A stretch of 6,104 bases of DNA from an uncultured Amylibacter sp. (GTDB taxonomy: Bacteria; Pseudomonadota; Alphaproteobacteria; Rhodobacterales; Rhodobacteraceae). The stretch covers positions 1 to 6,104 of the forward strand of contig CALLAV010000070.1 in the NCBI GenBank assembly GCA_938001995.1. Direction: 5' to 3'. The position numbers were made by a program, and so were the translations under genes. Shown here one piece after another: positions 1-6,104 of the stretch (its first letter is position 1; each line of letters begins with the position of its first letter). The notes beneath the pieces are model-generated. The model saw only the letters and a program-made list of their open reading frames with translations, was not told where the DNA came from and ran no database searches.

Positions 1-738
1 GATCCATTCCGCAGGCACATAGCGGATCATAATGGATTCAACGACGTAGGCTAAGGTCAACCATTTAAACAAGAAAAACGCATTCTGCCACGCGGTGCTC
101 AGGAAGGTTTGCATCCGTTCGCTCTCGCTCCAGAACTTCCAGACGGGTTTGCCTGTGAACGGATTGGTGCCACAGCCACAGCCGCCTTTGTTCGCATCTT
201 CGCGCAGCGGATCCACAAACAATGCTGTCCGCCCCAATGCCATTACGCTGAACCCGCCAAACAACCCGAACCCCACAGCCGCAATCGTCTTGGCCACCGC
301 GAAATCCACGCCGAGCGCACCAGAGGTAATAATAAACATGGGCGGGTCCATAATCGGCGAGGCCAACCAAAACGCCATCACAGCCGCCAGCGGCACGCCC
401 ATCGCCAGCAGTGCGGCCACAAACGGGATCACTTCGCAGGAGCAAAATGGCGCCAGCCCACCGACTATCGAAGCCAAAATCACCATGCGCACGGGCGAGC
501 CTTTGAACGCCTCCGCCACGATGCCTTCTGCCCCCGTCGCCTTAAGGTAGGCGACCATGAACACCGCAAAGCCGATGAAAATCCCCGTCGACCCCAGCGC
601 ACGCCCCGTGTCCGTCACCACGCCAATCAGGTCAGCAGGCACGAACACTGCCACCCCCAGCAGCATCGCGCCAATGAACAGCCAAACGCGGTCAAATTTC
701 CACCTGCGCGGAGCAATATCTACAGTTTGATCAGCCAT
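1..738 (-). CDS. ArsP-like permease (PF03773/DUF318 family), C-terminus off the window
   Basis: Predicted inner-membrane permease; 246 codons are visible from ATG at 738 and the stop lies beyond base 1. Hydrophobic segments lie at about residues 17-36, 52-66, 85-112, 115-128, 150-168 and 218-236. The family signature is the stretch at residues 93-132: GGLAPFCSCEVIPF with C99 and C101, followed by an SPIMDPP turn. A hydrophilic loop near residues 172-208 carries a second Cys pair (C187, C189, in GGCGCG), a plausible soft-metal site. Characterised ArsP members export trivalent organoarsenicals, but many PF03773 proteins have unknown substrates, so the cargo here is inferred only from the adjacent ArsR-type regulator. 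The start overlaps the end of arsR by 8 bases (ATGGCTGA). A GGAG at 746-749, inside arsR, stands 7 bases before the ATG, which supports both this start and coupled translation. Family assignment is firm; substrate is not. Confidence 0.88.
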   Translation of the reverse strand, partial: MADQTVDIAPRRWKFDRVWLFIGAMLLGVAVFVPADLIGVVTDTGRALGSTGIFIGFAVFMVAYLKATGAEGIVAEAFKGSPVRMVILASIVGGLAPFCSCEVIPFVAALLAMGVPLAAVMAFWLASPIMDPPMFIITSGALGVDFAVAKTIAAVGFGLFGGFSVMALGRTALFVDPLREDANKGGCGCGTNPFTGKPVWKFWSESERMQTFLSTAWQNAFFLFKWLTLAYVVESIMIRYVPAEWI

Positions 739-1051
739 GTTTGTGCTCCGTTCCATCCGCATCTGCGCAACAGTTTTCCAAGATAAAATTCGACAGCGCC
801 GTGGTCATGTCATAGGCCACGGACGAACAAATGATGCTGCGCCCGTGCTTTTCCTGTTCTACCAATCCCGCATGTACCAAGAACCGCAAATGGTGGTTTA
901 ATGTGGAGCCTGGCACACCCGTACGCTTGCCCAACTCACCCATCGACAGGCCATCTGTGCCCGCCCTAACCAGTGTTTGCAGCACGCCCAACCGTTGTTC
1001 TGATCCGAGCGCAGCAAAGGCTTGCGCCGCATCTTCTAAGCTGATTTTCAT
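731..1051 (-). CDS. ArsR/SmtB-family metalloregulatory repressor
   Basis: Small (106 aa) winged-helix transcription factor, expected to bind DNA as a dimer and release it on binding a metal or metalloid. The N-terminal helix (residues 5-30, EDAAQAFAALGSEQRLGVLQ) is typical of the family. The helix-turn-helix spans about residues 35-63, with recognition helix STLNHHLRFL (49-58), and the wing follows at 64-75. The classical alpha-3 ELCVCDL thiol motif of plasmid-type ArsR is absent. Instead C94-C95 lie in the C-terminal helix, with C75 in the wing and a short tail containing H103 and H105. From memory, vicinal C-terminal cysteines bind As(III) in Acidithiobacillus-type ArsR. It is the first gene of a two-gene unit with the permease (8-base overlap). 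GAGG at 1059-1062, 7 bases upstream, supports the ATG at 1051. It is probably autoregulated through the palindromes at 1070-1130. The inducer could be arsenite, antimonite, an organoarsenical or another thiophilic metal. Confidence 0.9.
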   Translation of the reverse strand: MKISLEDAAQAFAALGSEQRLGVLQTLVRAGTDGLSMGELGKRTGVPGSTLNHHLRFLVHAGLVEQEKHGRSIICSSVAYDMTTALSNFILENCCADADGTEHKHG

Positions 1052-1069
1052 GTTTGATCCTCTTTGTTG

Positions 1070-1130
1070 AATCTATACTTCTAGAATTATCGAAATGAGT
1101 CAATCTATATTTCCAGAAACATCGAAATAA
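1070..1130. promoter_or_regulatory. Tandem imperfect palindromes, probable ArsR operator pair
   Basis: Two 29-base direct repeats, 1070-1098 and 1102-1130, are offset by 32 bases (about three helical turns) and match at 24 of 29 positions. Each contains an imperfect 22-base dyad: 1072-1093 pairs at 9 of 11 positions and has a perfect TTCTAGAA core, and 1104-1125 pairs at 8 of 11 around TTCCAGAA. Both share the outer arms TCTATA and ATCGAAAT. They sit 19-79 bases upstream of the arsR start, where an autoregulating ArsR-family repressor would be expected to bind. The repeats and dyads are read directly from the sequence; binding by this ArsR is inference. The site also lies 44-104 bases upstream of the divergent glycosylase-like gene, so it could affect that promoter too. 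Confidence 0.65.
1072..1115 (-). promoter_or_regulatory. Candidate arsR promoter embedded in the operator pair
   Basis: Reading leftward, the best -10 candidate is GATAAT (1091 to 1086). A weak -35, TGGAAA (1115 to 1110), lies 18 bases upstream of it. An alternative uses a good -35, TTGACT (1103 to 1098), but its best -10, TATAGA (1077 to 1072), is 20 bases away, which is longer than usual. Either reading places the core promoter within the two palindromes, consistent with repression by promoter occlusion. The exact elements cannot be settled from the sequence. Confidence 0.35.
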
Positions 1131-1173
1131 AGCCAACTTTCCCAAACGTGCTATCCCTGTTAAAGCGACGGAG

Positions 1174-1761
1174 ATGTCTCGTTTTCAAAGCCATATCGCC
1201 AATATTCGCGCTTGCACGCTCTGTGCGGACAAATTTGCGAACACCCAAACAAAACACACGCCACGCCCTGTTGTCTGGCTCTCCCAAACCGCTAAAATCA
1301 TGGTCATTGGCCAAGCGCCGGGCGCGCGGGTTCACGCCTCTGGCCGCCCGTTTACCGATCCATCTGGGGATCGATTACGCGACTGGATGGGCGTTGATGA
1401 AGCCACATTCTACGACCAATCCAAACTCGCCATCTTCCCAATGGCCTTCTGTTTCCCAGGCTACGACGCCAAAGGCTCTGACCTTCCTCCGCCGAAAATT
1501 TGCGCCACAACATGGCGTGAAAATACGCTTAAACTAATACCGCAGGTAGAACTCACGTTGCTTATCGGCGGCTATGCCCAAACGTGGCATCTCAAAACCA
1601 AGAACGTGACCCAAACCGTACAGAACTGGCGTGACTACGGCCCTGATATCATCCCACTGCCGCACCCTAGCTGGCGCAACACAGGTTGGATCAAGAAAAA
1701 CCCTTGGTTCTCGTCCGAGCTTCTGCCACACCTGCGCCAACGCATTACGGATTTAATATGA
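1174..1761 (+). CDS. Uracil-DNA glycosylase superfamily protein (Fe-S type, uncharacterised subfamily)
   Basis: 195-aa member of the UDG superfamily (PF03167, COG1573-like), predicted to excise uracil or another damaged base from DNA. Motif 1 is GQAPGARVHASGRPF (residues 46-60), followed by DPSGDRLRDWMG. Motif 2 is the HPSWRN stretch at 164-169. Four cysteines in the pattern C14-x2-C17...C93-x16-C110 match the 4Fe-4S ligand layout of family 4/5 enzymes. The Asp of family 1 GQDPY is Ala48 here, and the Glu of family 4 GEAPG is Gln47, so it fits no classical family cleanly. From memory, close homologues in many proteobacteria share the GQAPG...SGDRLR...HPSxRN...KKNPWF signature and are annotated only as family proteins; glycosylase activity is therefore not assured. 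No in-frame ATG, GTG or TTG precedes 1174 in the preceding 36 bases. GGAG directly abuts the ATG, too close for a normal ribosome site. The stop overlaps the next gene by ATGA. Confidence 0.86.
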   Translation: MSRFQSHIANIRACTLCADKFANTQTKHTPRPVVWLSQTAKIMVIGQAPGARVHASGRPFTDPSGDRLRDWMGVDEATFYDQSKLAIFPMAFCFPGYDAKGSDLPPPKICATTWRENTLKLIPQVELTLLIGGYAQTWHLKTKNVTQTVQNWRDYGPDIIPLPHPSWRNTGWIKKNPWFSSELLPHLRQRITDLI

Positions 1762-2552
1762 CCCCTCTCGACACGCCTCTTGATCTGGCCCAAGCCGCCA
1801 TGGATGCCGCCCCCGAAGACACCACCAAACGCATGGCGTTTTACGAACGTGTGGCAGATAGCGAGCTGTTCCTCGTGCTAGACACCGAGCCCACCGACGA
1901 CAAAATTCAACCCGCACTTTTCCCTGTGGAAGACGAACACTACGCCCTCGTCTTTGACAGCGAAAGCCGCATGGCTGAGTTCACTCAAAACCCCACACCG
2001 TTCTTGTCGATGGCAGGCCGCCAAATCACGGCAATGCTCGCAGGCCAAGACATCGGCCTTGGCCTAAACCTCGCCGTTGCCCCGTCTTCCATGCTACTGC
2101 CCGCCAGCGCCGTGCAATGGCTGCACGACACACTCGGCACCGCCCCTGAAGCATCCGAAGCCACGCCGAGCGCGATCTACCCGCCAGGTCAGCTGCCTGA
2201 AACCCTGATCACAGCGCTCGACACGAAACTCGCCACTATGGTGGGCCTTGCAAAATTCGCCTATCTCGCTGAAATTGAATACGAAAACCGCCCACGTACT
2301 CATGTCATGGCGTTTATCGATGCGATCCCTGATGCCGAACCCGCCATCGCCGCAGCCATATCCGAAGCCCTTACATTCTCTGGCATTGAAGCAGGCAGCC
2401 TCGACGTGATCTTCCTCGATGCCACGAATAAACTCAGCGCAGCCCTCGCCAAAAACGGCCTGCGTTTTGATCTGCCGCAACCGCCCGAACCTGCCACCCA
2501 AACGATCGAGGCACCAGGCTCAAACCCCGACAAGCCACCAATCCTACGCTAA
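1758..2552 (+). CDS. SseB-family protein
   Basis: 264-aa soluble protein of the SseB family (PF07179), named after the E. coli enhanced-serine-sensitivity protein; the biochemical role of the family is unclear. The N-terminal domain spans roughly residues 10-125. It includes FYERVADSELFLVL (28-41), LVFDSESRMAEF (64-75) and the hallmark GLGLNLAVAPSSMLLP (100-115). A second alpha/beta domain, resembling the SseB C-terminal domain, covers about residues 145-240. The tail from 240 is rich in Pro and Glu and probably disordered. No signal peptide, membrane segment or obvious catalytic motif is seen. The ATG at 1758 lies in the ATGA overlap with the glycosylase-like gene. I prefer it to an in-frame ATG at 1686 because the family begins here and the earlier start would overlap the upstream gene by 76 bases. 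Translation is probably coupled to the upstream gene. It faces the GhrA-like gene tail to tail. Confidence 0.85.
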   Translation: MTPLDTPLDLAQAAMDAAPEDTTKRMAFYERVADSELFLVLDTEPTDDKIQPALFPVEDEHYALVFDSESRMAEFTQNPTPFLSMAGRQITAMLAGQDIGLGLNLAVAPSSMLLPASAVQWLHDTLGTAPEASEATPSAIYPPGQLPETLITALDTKLATMVGLAKFAYLAEIEYENRPRTHVMAFIDAIPDAEPAIAAAISEALTFSGIEAGSLDVIFLDATNKLSAALAKNGLRFDLPQPPEPATQTIEAPGSNPDKPPILR

Positions 2553-2607
2553 TACCTGATTAACCACGTTGAGCCTTTTTCTTGACCCAAATATCCAAAT
2601 CCCACGC
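2553..2607. other. Convergent intergenic spacer without a clear terminator
   Basis: 55 bases separate the SseB stop (plus strand) from the dehydrogenase stop (minus strand). There is a T-run (CCTTTTTC, near 2574-2581), but I find no stable GC-rich hairpin before it on either strand. Either termination here is Rho-dependent or transcripts read into each other. Confidence 0.5.
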
Positions 2608-3537
2608 TCAATATCGCAGCGCAGGATCCACCAAATATAACGCACCTTCGCCGCGCACGTCGCGCGCTATATTCGCCGCAACGACTGCACTTGCTGTGGC
2701 CACACGGGTTTCTGACGCGATATGGGGCGTTACCAAAACGCTTGGCTCCGCCCAATAGGGGTGATCTAGGGGCAGGGGTTCTTCACGGAAGACATCGAGC
2801 GTTGCACCAGACAGTTTGCCCGACCGTAAGCCTGCCAATAGCGCCTCATCATCCACCAACTCACCGCGTCCGGGATTAATCAACGCGGCTCCATCCTTCA
2901 TTGCAGCAACTGCCTCAACCCCGATCAAATTCTCTGTCGCAGGGGTCGCTGGCAGCAGTGTCACGACAATGTCCGCTTGCCCTAAAACAGCGCGAAACCC
3001 GTCATCTCCGGCAAAACACGCAATCGGCGCATTCTCTTTCAACGTGCGGCTCCAGCCTACCACATTAAACCCATAATCTCGCGCTGCCACAGCACAGGCC
3101 ATGCCTAACTCTCCAATCCCCAAAAACGCCACCGTTCGCTCAGACGGCAGAGGCGGGGCCAGATCTGTTAACCATTCCCCAGCTTGGGCAAATGTATCCG
3201 TGTGCAAATGATGGCGCAGGATATGCCCCATCACATAATCGATCATCCCTTGCGTCATGCCAGGGTCCACCATTCGCGCCAGCGGTTGGGTCAAGGTGGT
3301 GTTTCGCAACAATTTATCTGGCCCCGCCCACAGGCTCTGGATCAGTTTAAGATTGGTAAACACACCTAAATCATCGTCATCCCGCGCGGGCGCATAGATC
3401 AGATAATCAATCGTTTCAGGGGCATCCGTTTCGCGCAGAAGATTAACCTCTAACTCTTGCTTGGCGAACTCTGCCGCCAGCACAGGCTGATACTGCGGCC
3501 ACAGCGCGTCGCGGGCCGAAAACAGAACATTGATCAT
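2608..3537 (-). CDS. ghrA: D-2-hydroxyacid dehydrogenase, glyoxylate/hydroxypyruvate reductase A-like
   Basis: 309-aa cytoplasmic NAD(P)H-dependent oxidoreductase, predicted to reduce glyoxylate to glycolate or hydroxypyruvate to glycerate. The Rossmann motif is GIGELG at residues 140-145, followed by the beta-2 segment NVVGWSRT (158-165); the Arg at 164 suggests NADPH use. The catalytic triad of the superfamily is visible as R224 (NPGRGELVDD), E253 (REEPLP) and H272 (TPHIASET). Length and the ending in an aromatic residue match E. coli GhrA (312 aa, from memory). It is the last visible gene of the mrdA-rodA block, 9 bases after the rodA stop. AGGAA at 3544-3548 overlaps that stop and serves the ATG at 3537, so co-transcription and possibly coupled translation are likely. 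The substrate could be another 2-keto acid, since this superfamily is hard to assign from sequence alone. Nothing in it points to a direct role in wall synthesis. Confidence 0.85.
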   Translation of the reverse strand: MINVLFSARDALWPQYQPVLAAEFAKQELEVNLLRETDAPETIDYLIYAPARDDDDLGVFTNLKLIQSLWAGPDKLLRNTTLTQPLARMVDPGMTQGMIDYVMGHILRHHLHTDTFAQAGEWLTDLAPPLPSERTVAFLGIGELGMACAVAARDYGFNVVGWSRTLKENAPIACFAGDDGFRAVLGQADIVVTLLPATPATENLIGVEAVAAMKDGAALINPGRGELVDDEALLAGLRSGKLSGATLDVFREEPLPLDHPYWAEPSVLVTPHIASETRVATASAVVAANIARDVRGEGALYLVDPALRY

Positions 3538-3543
3538 CGCAAA

Positions 3544-3548
3544 TTCCT
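3544..3548 (-). promoter_or_regulatory. Ribosome binding site of the GhrA-like gene, overlapping the rodA stop
   Basis: AGGAA stands 6 bases before the ATG at 3537 and shares two bases with the rodA TAG stop. This fixes the start and suggests that ribosomes terminating on rodA help initiate the next gene. Confidence 0.65.
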
Positions 3549-4686
3549 ATCGTGGGCGGTGTACATGGGCACTTTGTACCAGCCCAAACGCGATCAGCAA
3601 CACCATCATCGCCGACCCACCATAACTGACCAAGGGCAAAGGAACGCCAACCACAGGGGCCAACCCCATCACCATCGACATATTGACCGCGAAATAGAAA
3701 AAGAATGTCGTCCCGACCCCAATTGTAACGAGCGAGCCATACCTATCCCGGTTCGACAGTGCAGAGACATAACAGAACAGCAAGATCAGCCCATACAGCC
3801 CAAGTAAAACGATGCCGCCGACAAAACCAAACTCCTCGCCAAGCGTTGTGAAAATGAAATCCGTGTGTTTTTCGGGCAAAAAGTTCAGCCGCTGCTGCGT
3901 CCCTTGCATAAACCCGCGGCCGGTCATCCCCCCAGATCCCAGTGCGATCTTTGACTGCGTGATGTGATAGCCTGATCCAAGCGGATCGGAGGACGGATCA
4001 ATAAACGTCTCAATCCGCTTATACTGATAGTCCTTAAGCAGCTGATATTCGGTCCCTTTGGACGCAAAAACCCCCGTCACCAGCAGCGTCACGGACAGGA
4101 CAGCGGCCAGAAAATATGCCCAATGCACGCCTGCAATAAACATCATAATCGCACCGCCCATGATAATCAGCAGCGCAGTTCCAAGGTCAGGCTGACCCAG
4201 AACCAGAAAGGCGGGCAACAGCGTTACAACGATTGGGATCAGCACCCAAAGCGGCCGAGAGATACGTTTTTCATCCAACCAATCATAGTAAAACGCCAGC
4301 GCCATTACGACGCCGATTTTCATCAACTCGGAGGGTTGCAGCGTCATGAAACCCAGATCAATCCAGCGCTGCGCACCGCCACGCGTTTCACCTATGTAAG
4401 GGACAGAAATCAGCAGCGCGATACCAACGATGTAAGCTATAATACTGATTTCACGCCAAAAACTAATGGGCACGAAGGCCATGAACACCATCACACCCGC
4501 GCCAAGACAGAACCGAATGATTTGGGGTTCCGCCCAACGTTCGATGTCCCCACCCGATACGGAATAGAGCATCAAGAACCCCGTGCTCGCTACCGCTGTA
4601 AGCAGCAGCGCCAAAGGCCAGTTGAAATGCAGCACCTTCGCCAGACCCGTTGGGACGGAATGGGTGTGATAGTTGGAGTAACTCAC
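3547..4686 (-). CDS. rodA: RodA, SEDS peptidoglycan glycosyltransferase of the elongasome
   Basis: 379-aa polytopic inner-membrane protein that polymerises lipid II into glycan strands during lateral wall growth, in complex with PBP2. About ten hydrophobic segments can be traced from residue 23 to 373. SEDS hallmarks include GGAQRWIDLG with LQPSE (103-120), GQPDLGTALL (164-173) and the loop GTQQRLNFLPEKHTDFIF (262-279), where D276 matches the essential Asp of RodA (D262 in E. coli, from memory). The C-terminal VGVPLPLVSYGGSAM (346-360) is also diagnostic. The start is GTG at 4686, overlapping the mrdA stop as GTGA, with AAGGA at 4696-4700 nine bases upstream. The hydrophilic head of about 20 residues before the first membrane segment suits the family. 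The tight overlap suggests coupled synthesis of the two enzyme subunits. Downstream is the GhrA-like gene. Confidence 0.96.
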   Translation of the reverse strand: MSYSNYHTHSVPTGLAKVLHFNWPLALLLTAVASTGFLMLYSVSGGDIERWAEPQIIRFCLGAGVMVFMAFVPISFWREISIIAYIVGIALLISVPYIGETRGGAQRWIDLGFMTLQPSELMKIGVVMALAFYYDWLDEKRISRPLWVLIPIVVTLLPAFLVLGQPDLGTALLIIMGGAIMMFIAGVHWAYFLAAVLSVTLLVTGVFASKGTEYQLLKDYQYKRIETFIDPSSDPLGSGYHITQSKIALGSGGMTGRGFMQGTQQRLNFLPEKHTDFIFTTLGEEFGFVGGIVLLGLYGLILLFCYVSALSNRDRYGSLVTIGVGTTFFFYFAVNMSMVMGLAPVVGVPLPLVSYGGSAMMVLLIAFGLVQSAHVHRPR

Positions 4687-6104
4687 GCTTTGTCGTCCTT
4701 GATCGGACGACCTGCACGCACATCTGTGGGTAGGGCGCGGTATTCATTGTCTTCACCCAACTCCAACGCGCGTTGCATGATATCGCGGGCGATCGGGGCA
4801 GCGGCTTTGGACCCACCACCGCCATGTTCGACCACGACAGAAATTGCGAAACGTGGGTTTTCCGCGGGGGCATAGGCCACGAACAGCGCATGATCGCGGT
4901 GTTCCCATTTACGGTCTTCGTTGCGTACAACGCCGCTCAGGCGTTCGCGCTCGGTAATGGCAACCACCTGCGTCGTACCCGTTTTACCCGACATTTTTGT
5001 GCTGCCTGACAGGCGTGACCCCGCAGCGGTGCCGCCGCGCTCGTTCACCACACCAAACATGCCTTTGCGCACGGCATCCAAATGTGCGGTATCAATGTCG
5101 AGCGCCTCGCGCCCTTGAACGGGCTGTGGCACATTGTCGATTGCGTTGACCAGTCGCGGCGCAATCTTCGTCCCTGTGCCAATACGCGCGGTCATCACCG
5201 CCAATTGCAGCGGAGAGGCCAAAACAAAGCCTTGCCCGATTGAGGCGTTGACGGAATCGCCCACCGTCCAATCTTTGTTGCGGACACGCTTTTTCCAGTC
5301 TTTTGTCGGCGCCAACCCACTGCGCACAGCGGGCAATTGCAGATCGTGTTTGACCCCAATGCCTAAATCCCGTGCCATGGCAGAGATGTTTTCGATCCCG
5401 ACCTTCTGCGCCACTTCGTAATAGTACACATCGCAAGACCGTTTTAAGCTGTCGTGCAAGGACACACGACCATGGCCGCCACGGTTCCAGCAGTGGAATT
5501 TGCGGCTATAGATCTCGATGGAACCCGCGCAGCGATAGCTGTCTTTTGGCGTTATGAACCCGCCTTTCAACGCGGCCAACGCTGTGACCATCTTAAAAGT
5601 GGAGCCCGGCGGGTAGGTCCCTGACACCGCCTTGTTCAACATCGGTTTATATTTGTTTTCGTTCAGATCTTTGAAATCTGCGACGGATATCCCGCGCACA
5701 AATTTATTGGGATCAAAGCTTGGCGCGGAGGCAATCGTTAACAAATCGCCGTTGCGCACGTCCATGACCACGGCTGACGCACTTTCATCGCCCAACCGTT
5801 CCAGCGCGTATTTTTGCAAACGGTGGTCGATGGTCAATTGTACGTTTACGCCAGCTTCGCTTTCTTCACGACCCAGCACTCGCATGACGCGACCAATGGA
5901 ATTCACTTCGATCCGTTTCACACCCGCTTTGCCGCGCAAAGGCCGCTCTACCTGCTTTTCGACACCGTTCTTGCCGATCTGAAAACGCGGGATCAAAAGG
6001 AGCGGGTCATCATCATCTGTCCTGCTTAGGTCGTAGTCGGACACAGGTCCGACATAGCCCATAATATGTGCAAAATCATCGGCTTGCGGGTAGATCCTAT
6101 AGTG
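4683..6104 (-). CDS. mrdA: Penicillin-binding protein 2 (mrdA), N-terminus off the window
   Basis: Peptidoglycan D,D-transpeptidase of the elongasome, crosslinking the strands made by RodA in the periplasm. 473 residues are visible; the reading frame stays open to the right edge, continuing upstream of the internal Met at 6062 as IYPQADDFAHIMGYVG, a typical PBP2 stretch. Roughly the first 150-170 residues (cytoplasmic tail, membrane anchor, start of the pedestal domain) are missing. The transpeptidase motifs are complete: SxxK as STFK, with the nucleophile Ser codon at 5601-5603, in the context GTYPPGSTFKMV; SxD as SCD at 5430-5438; and KTG in MSGKTGTTQV, Lys codon at 4983-4985. Two cysteines flank the segment before SxD (YRCAG and FHCWNRGGHG), as I recall for other PBP2 proteins. 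SxD rather than SxN also fits PBP2 and separates it from PBP3/FtsI. The stop overlaps the rodA GTG. By common gene order, mreBCD would be expected further to the right. Confidence 0.95.
   Translation of the reverse strand, partial: HYRIYPQADDFAHIMGYVGPVSDYDLSRTDDDDPLLLIPRFQIGKNGVEKQVERPLRGKAGVKRIEVNSIGRVMRVLGREESEAGVNVQLTIDHRLQKYALERLGDESASAVVMDVRNGDLLTIASAPSFDPNKFVRGISVADFKDLNENKYKPMLNKAVSGTYPPGSTFKMVTALAALKGGFITPKDSYRCAGSIEIYSRKFHCWNRGGHGRVSLHDSLKRSCDVYYYEVAQKVGIENISAMARDLGIGVKHDLQLPAVRSGLAPTKDWKKRVRNKDWTVGDSVNASIGQGFVLASPLQLAVMTARIGTGTKIAPRLVNAIDNVPQPVQGREALDIDTAHLDAVRKGMFGVVNERGGTAAGSRLSGSTKMSGKTGTTQVVAITERERLSGVVRNEDRKWEHRDHALFVAYAPAENPRFAISVVVEHGGGGSKAAAPIARDIMQRALELGEDNEYRALPTDVRAGRPIKDDKA
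4696..4700 (-). promoter_or_regulatory. Ribosome binding site deciding the rodA GTG start
   Basis: AAGGA lies inside the end of mrdA, 9 bases before the GTG at 4686. The next in-frame ATG would be residue 39, inside the first membrane segment, so the GTG is the only sensible start. Confidence 0.6.

Noticed and set aside
65..445. Minus-strand open frame of 126 codons in another frame within the permease
   Set aside because: It is a frame shadow; the permease frame is continuous from 738 to the window edge, so no frameshift needs to be invoked.
109..786. Long plus-strand open frame (225 codons) opposite the permease and arsR end
   Set aside because: The product is rich in His, Arg, Pro and Gln with no domain, typical of the antisense of a GC-rich gene. 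The minus-strand permease in the same span has clear family motifs.
1131..1173. Sigma-70 promoter for the glycosylase-like gene
   Set aside because: No hexamer pair with acceptable match and spacing was found; TATATT at 1106-1111 has only a poor -35 and lies inside the second palindrome.
1686..1757. Earlier ATG for the SseB-family gene, adding 24 residues
   Set aside because: The extra residues lie entirely inside the glycosylase-like gene and do not resemble the SseB start; the ATGA overlap at 1758 is the more natural start.
2570..2590. Possible intrinsic terminator between the convergent genes
   Set aside because: There is a short T-run but no stable hairpin stem that I can draw next to it on either strand.
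4123..4875. Plus-strand open frame of 250 codons opposite rodA and mrdA
   Set aside because: Composition is non-protein-like (His/Gln/Arg-rich) and it crosses the junction of two well-supported genes on the other strand.
4463..4930. Alternative minus-strand frame overlapping the mrdA-rodA junction
   Set aside because: It overlaps intact, motif-bearing genes and shows no recognisable domain.
1..6104. CRISPR array, insertion sequence, tRNA or a defence island
   Set aside because: I see no repeated spacer-like units, transposase, terminal inverted repeats or tRNA-like cloverleaf; almost all of the window is explained by seven recognisable genes.

Overview
The window looks like chromosomal DNA from an alphaproteobacterium, most likely a member of the Rhodobacteraceae (Roseobacter group). 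The basis is a moderately GC-rich coding style and the family resemblance of the proteins, especially the mrdA-rodA pair, the SseB-family protein and the small Fe-S type uracil-DNA glycosylase-like protein. This placement is recognition from memory, not a search result. The window is gene-dense: seven protein genes, two of them cut by the window ends, with intergenic gaps of only 122 and 55 bases plus a 9-base gap inside an operon. I see no tRNA, rRNA, CRISPR array or insertion sequence.

Left block (1-1051, minus strand): a two-gene metal(loid)-type unit. An ArsR/SmtB-family repressor carrying a Cys-Cys pair overlaps by 8 bases the start of a PF03773/ArsP-like membrane permease, which runs off the left end. 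Just upstream of arsR is a tandem pair of imperfect palindromes spaced 32 bp apart, the best candidate for the ArsR operator.

Middle block (1174-2552, plus strand): divergent from arsR, a uracil-DNA glycosylase superfamily protein with four Fe-S-type cysteines is followed by an SseB-family protein. The two overlap by ATGA and so are probably translationally coupled.

Right block (2608-6104, minus strand): a cell-elongation operon. Penicillin-binding protein 2 (mrdA, N-terminus off the right end) overlaps rodA by GTGA. Nine bases after rodA comes a GhrA-like 2-hydroxyacid dehydrogenase. PBP2 (transpeptidase) and RodA (SEDS glycosyltransferase) form the peptidoglycan polymerase of the elongasome. 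The dehydrogenase is probably only a co-transcribed metabolic gene. It converges on the SseB gene across 55 bases with no clear terminator.

Overall this is mostly ordinary core genome. The parts most worth a second look are the duplicated operator between arsR and the glycosylase-like gene, and the coupled pair of glycosylase-like protein and SseB protein. I found no convincing evidence of a wholly new system.
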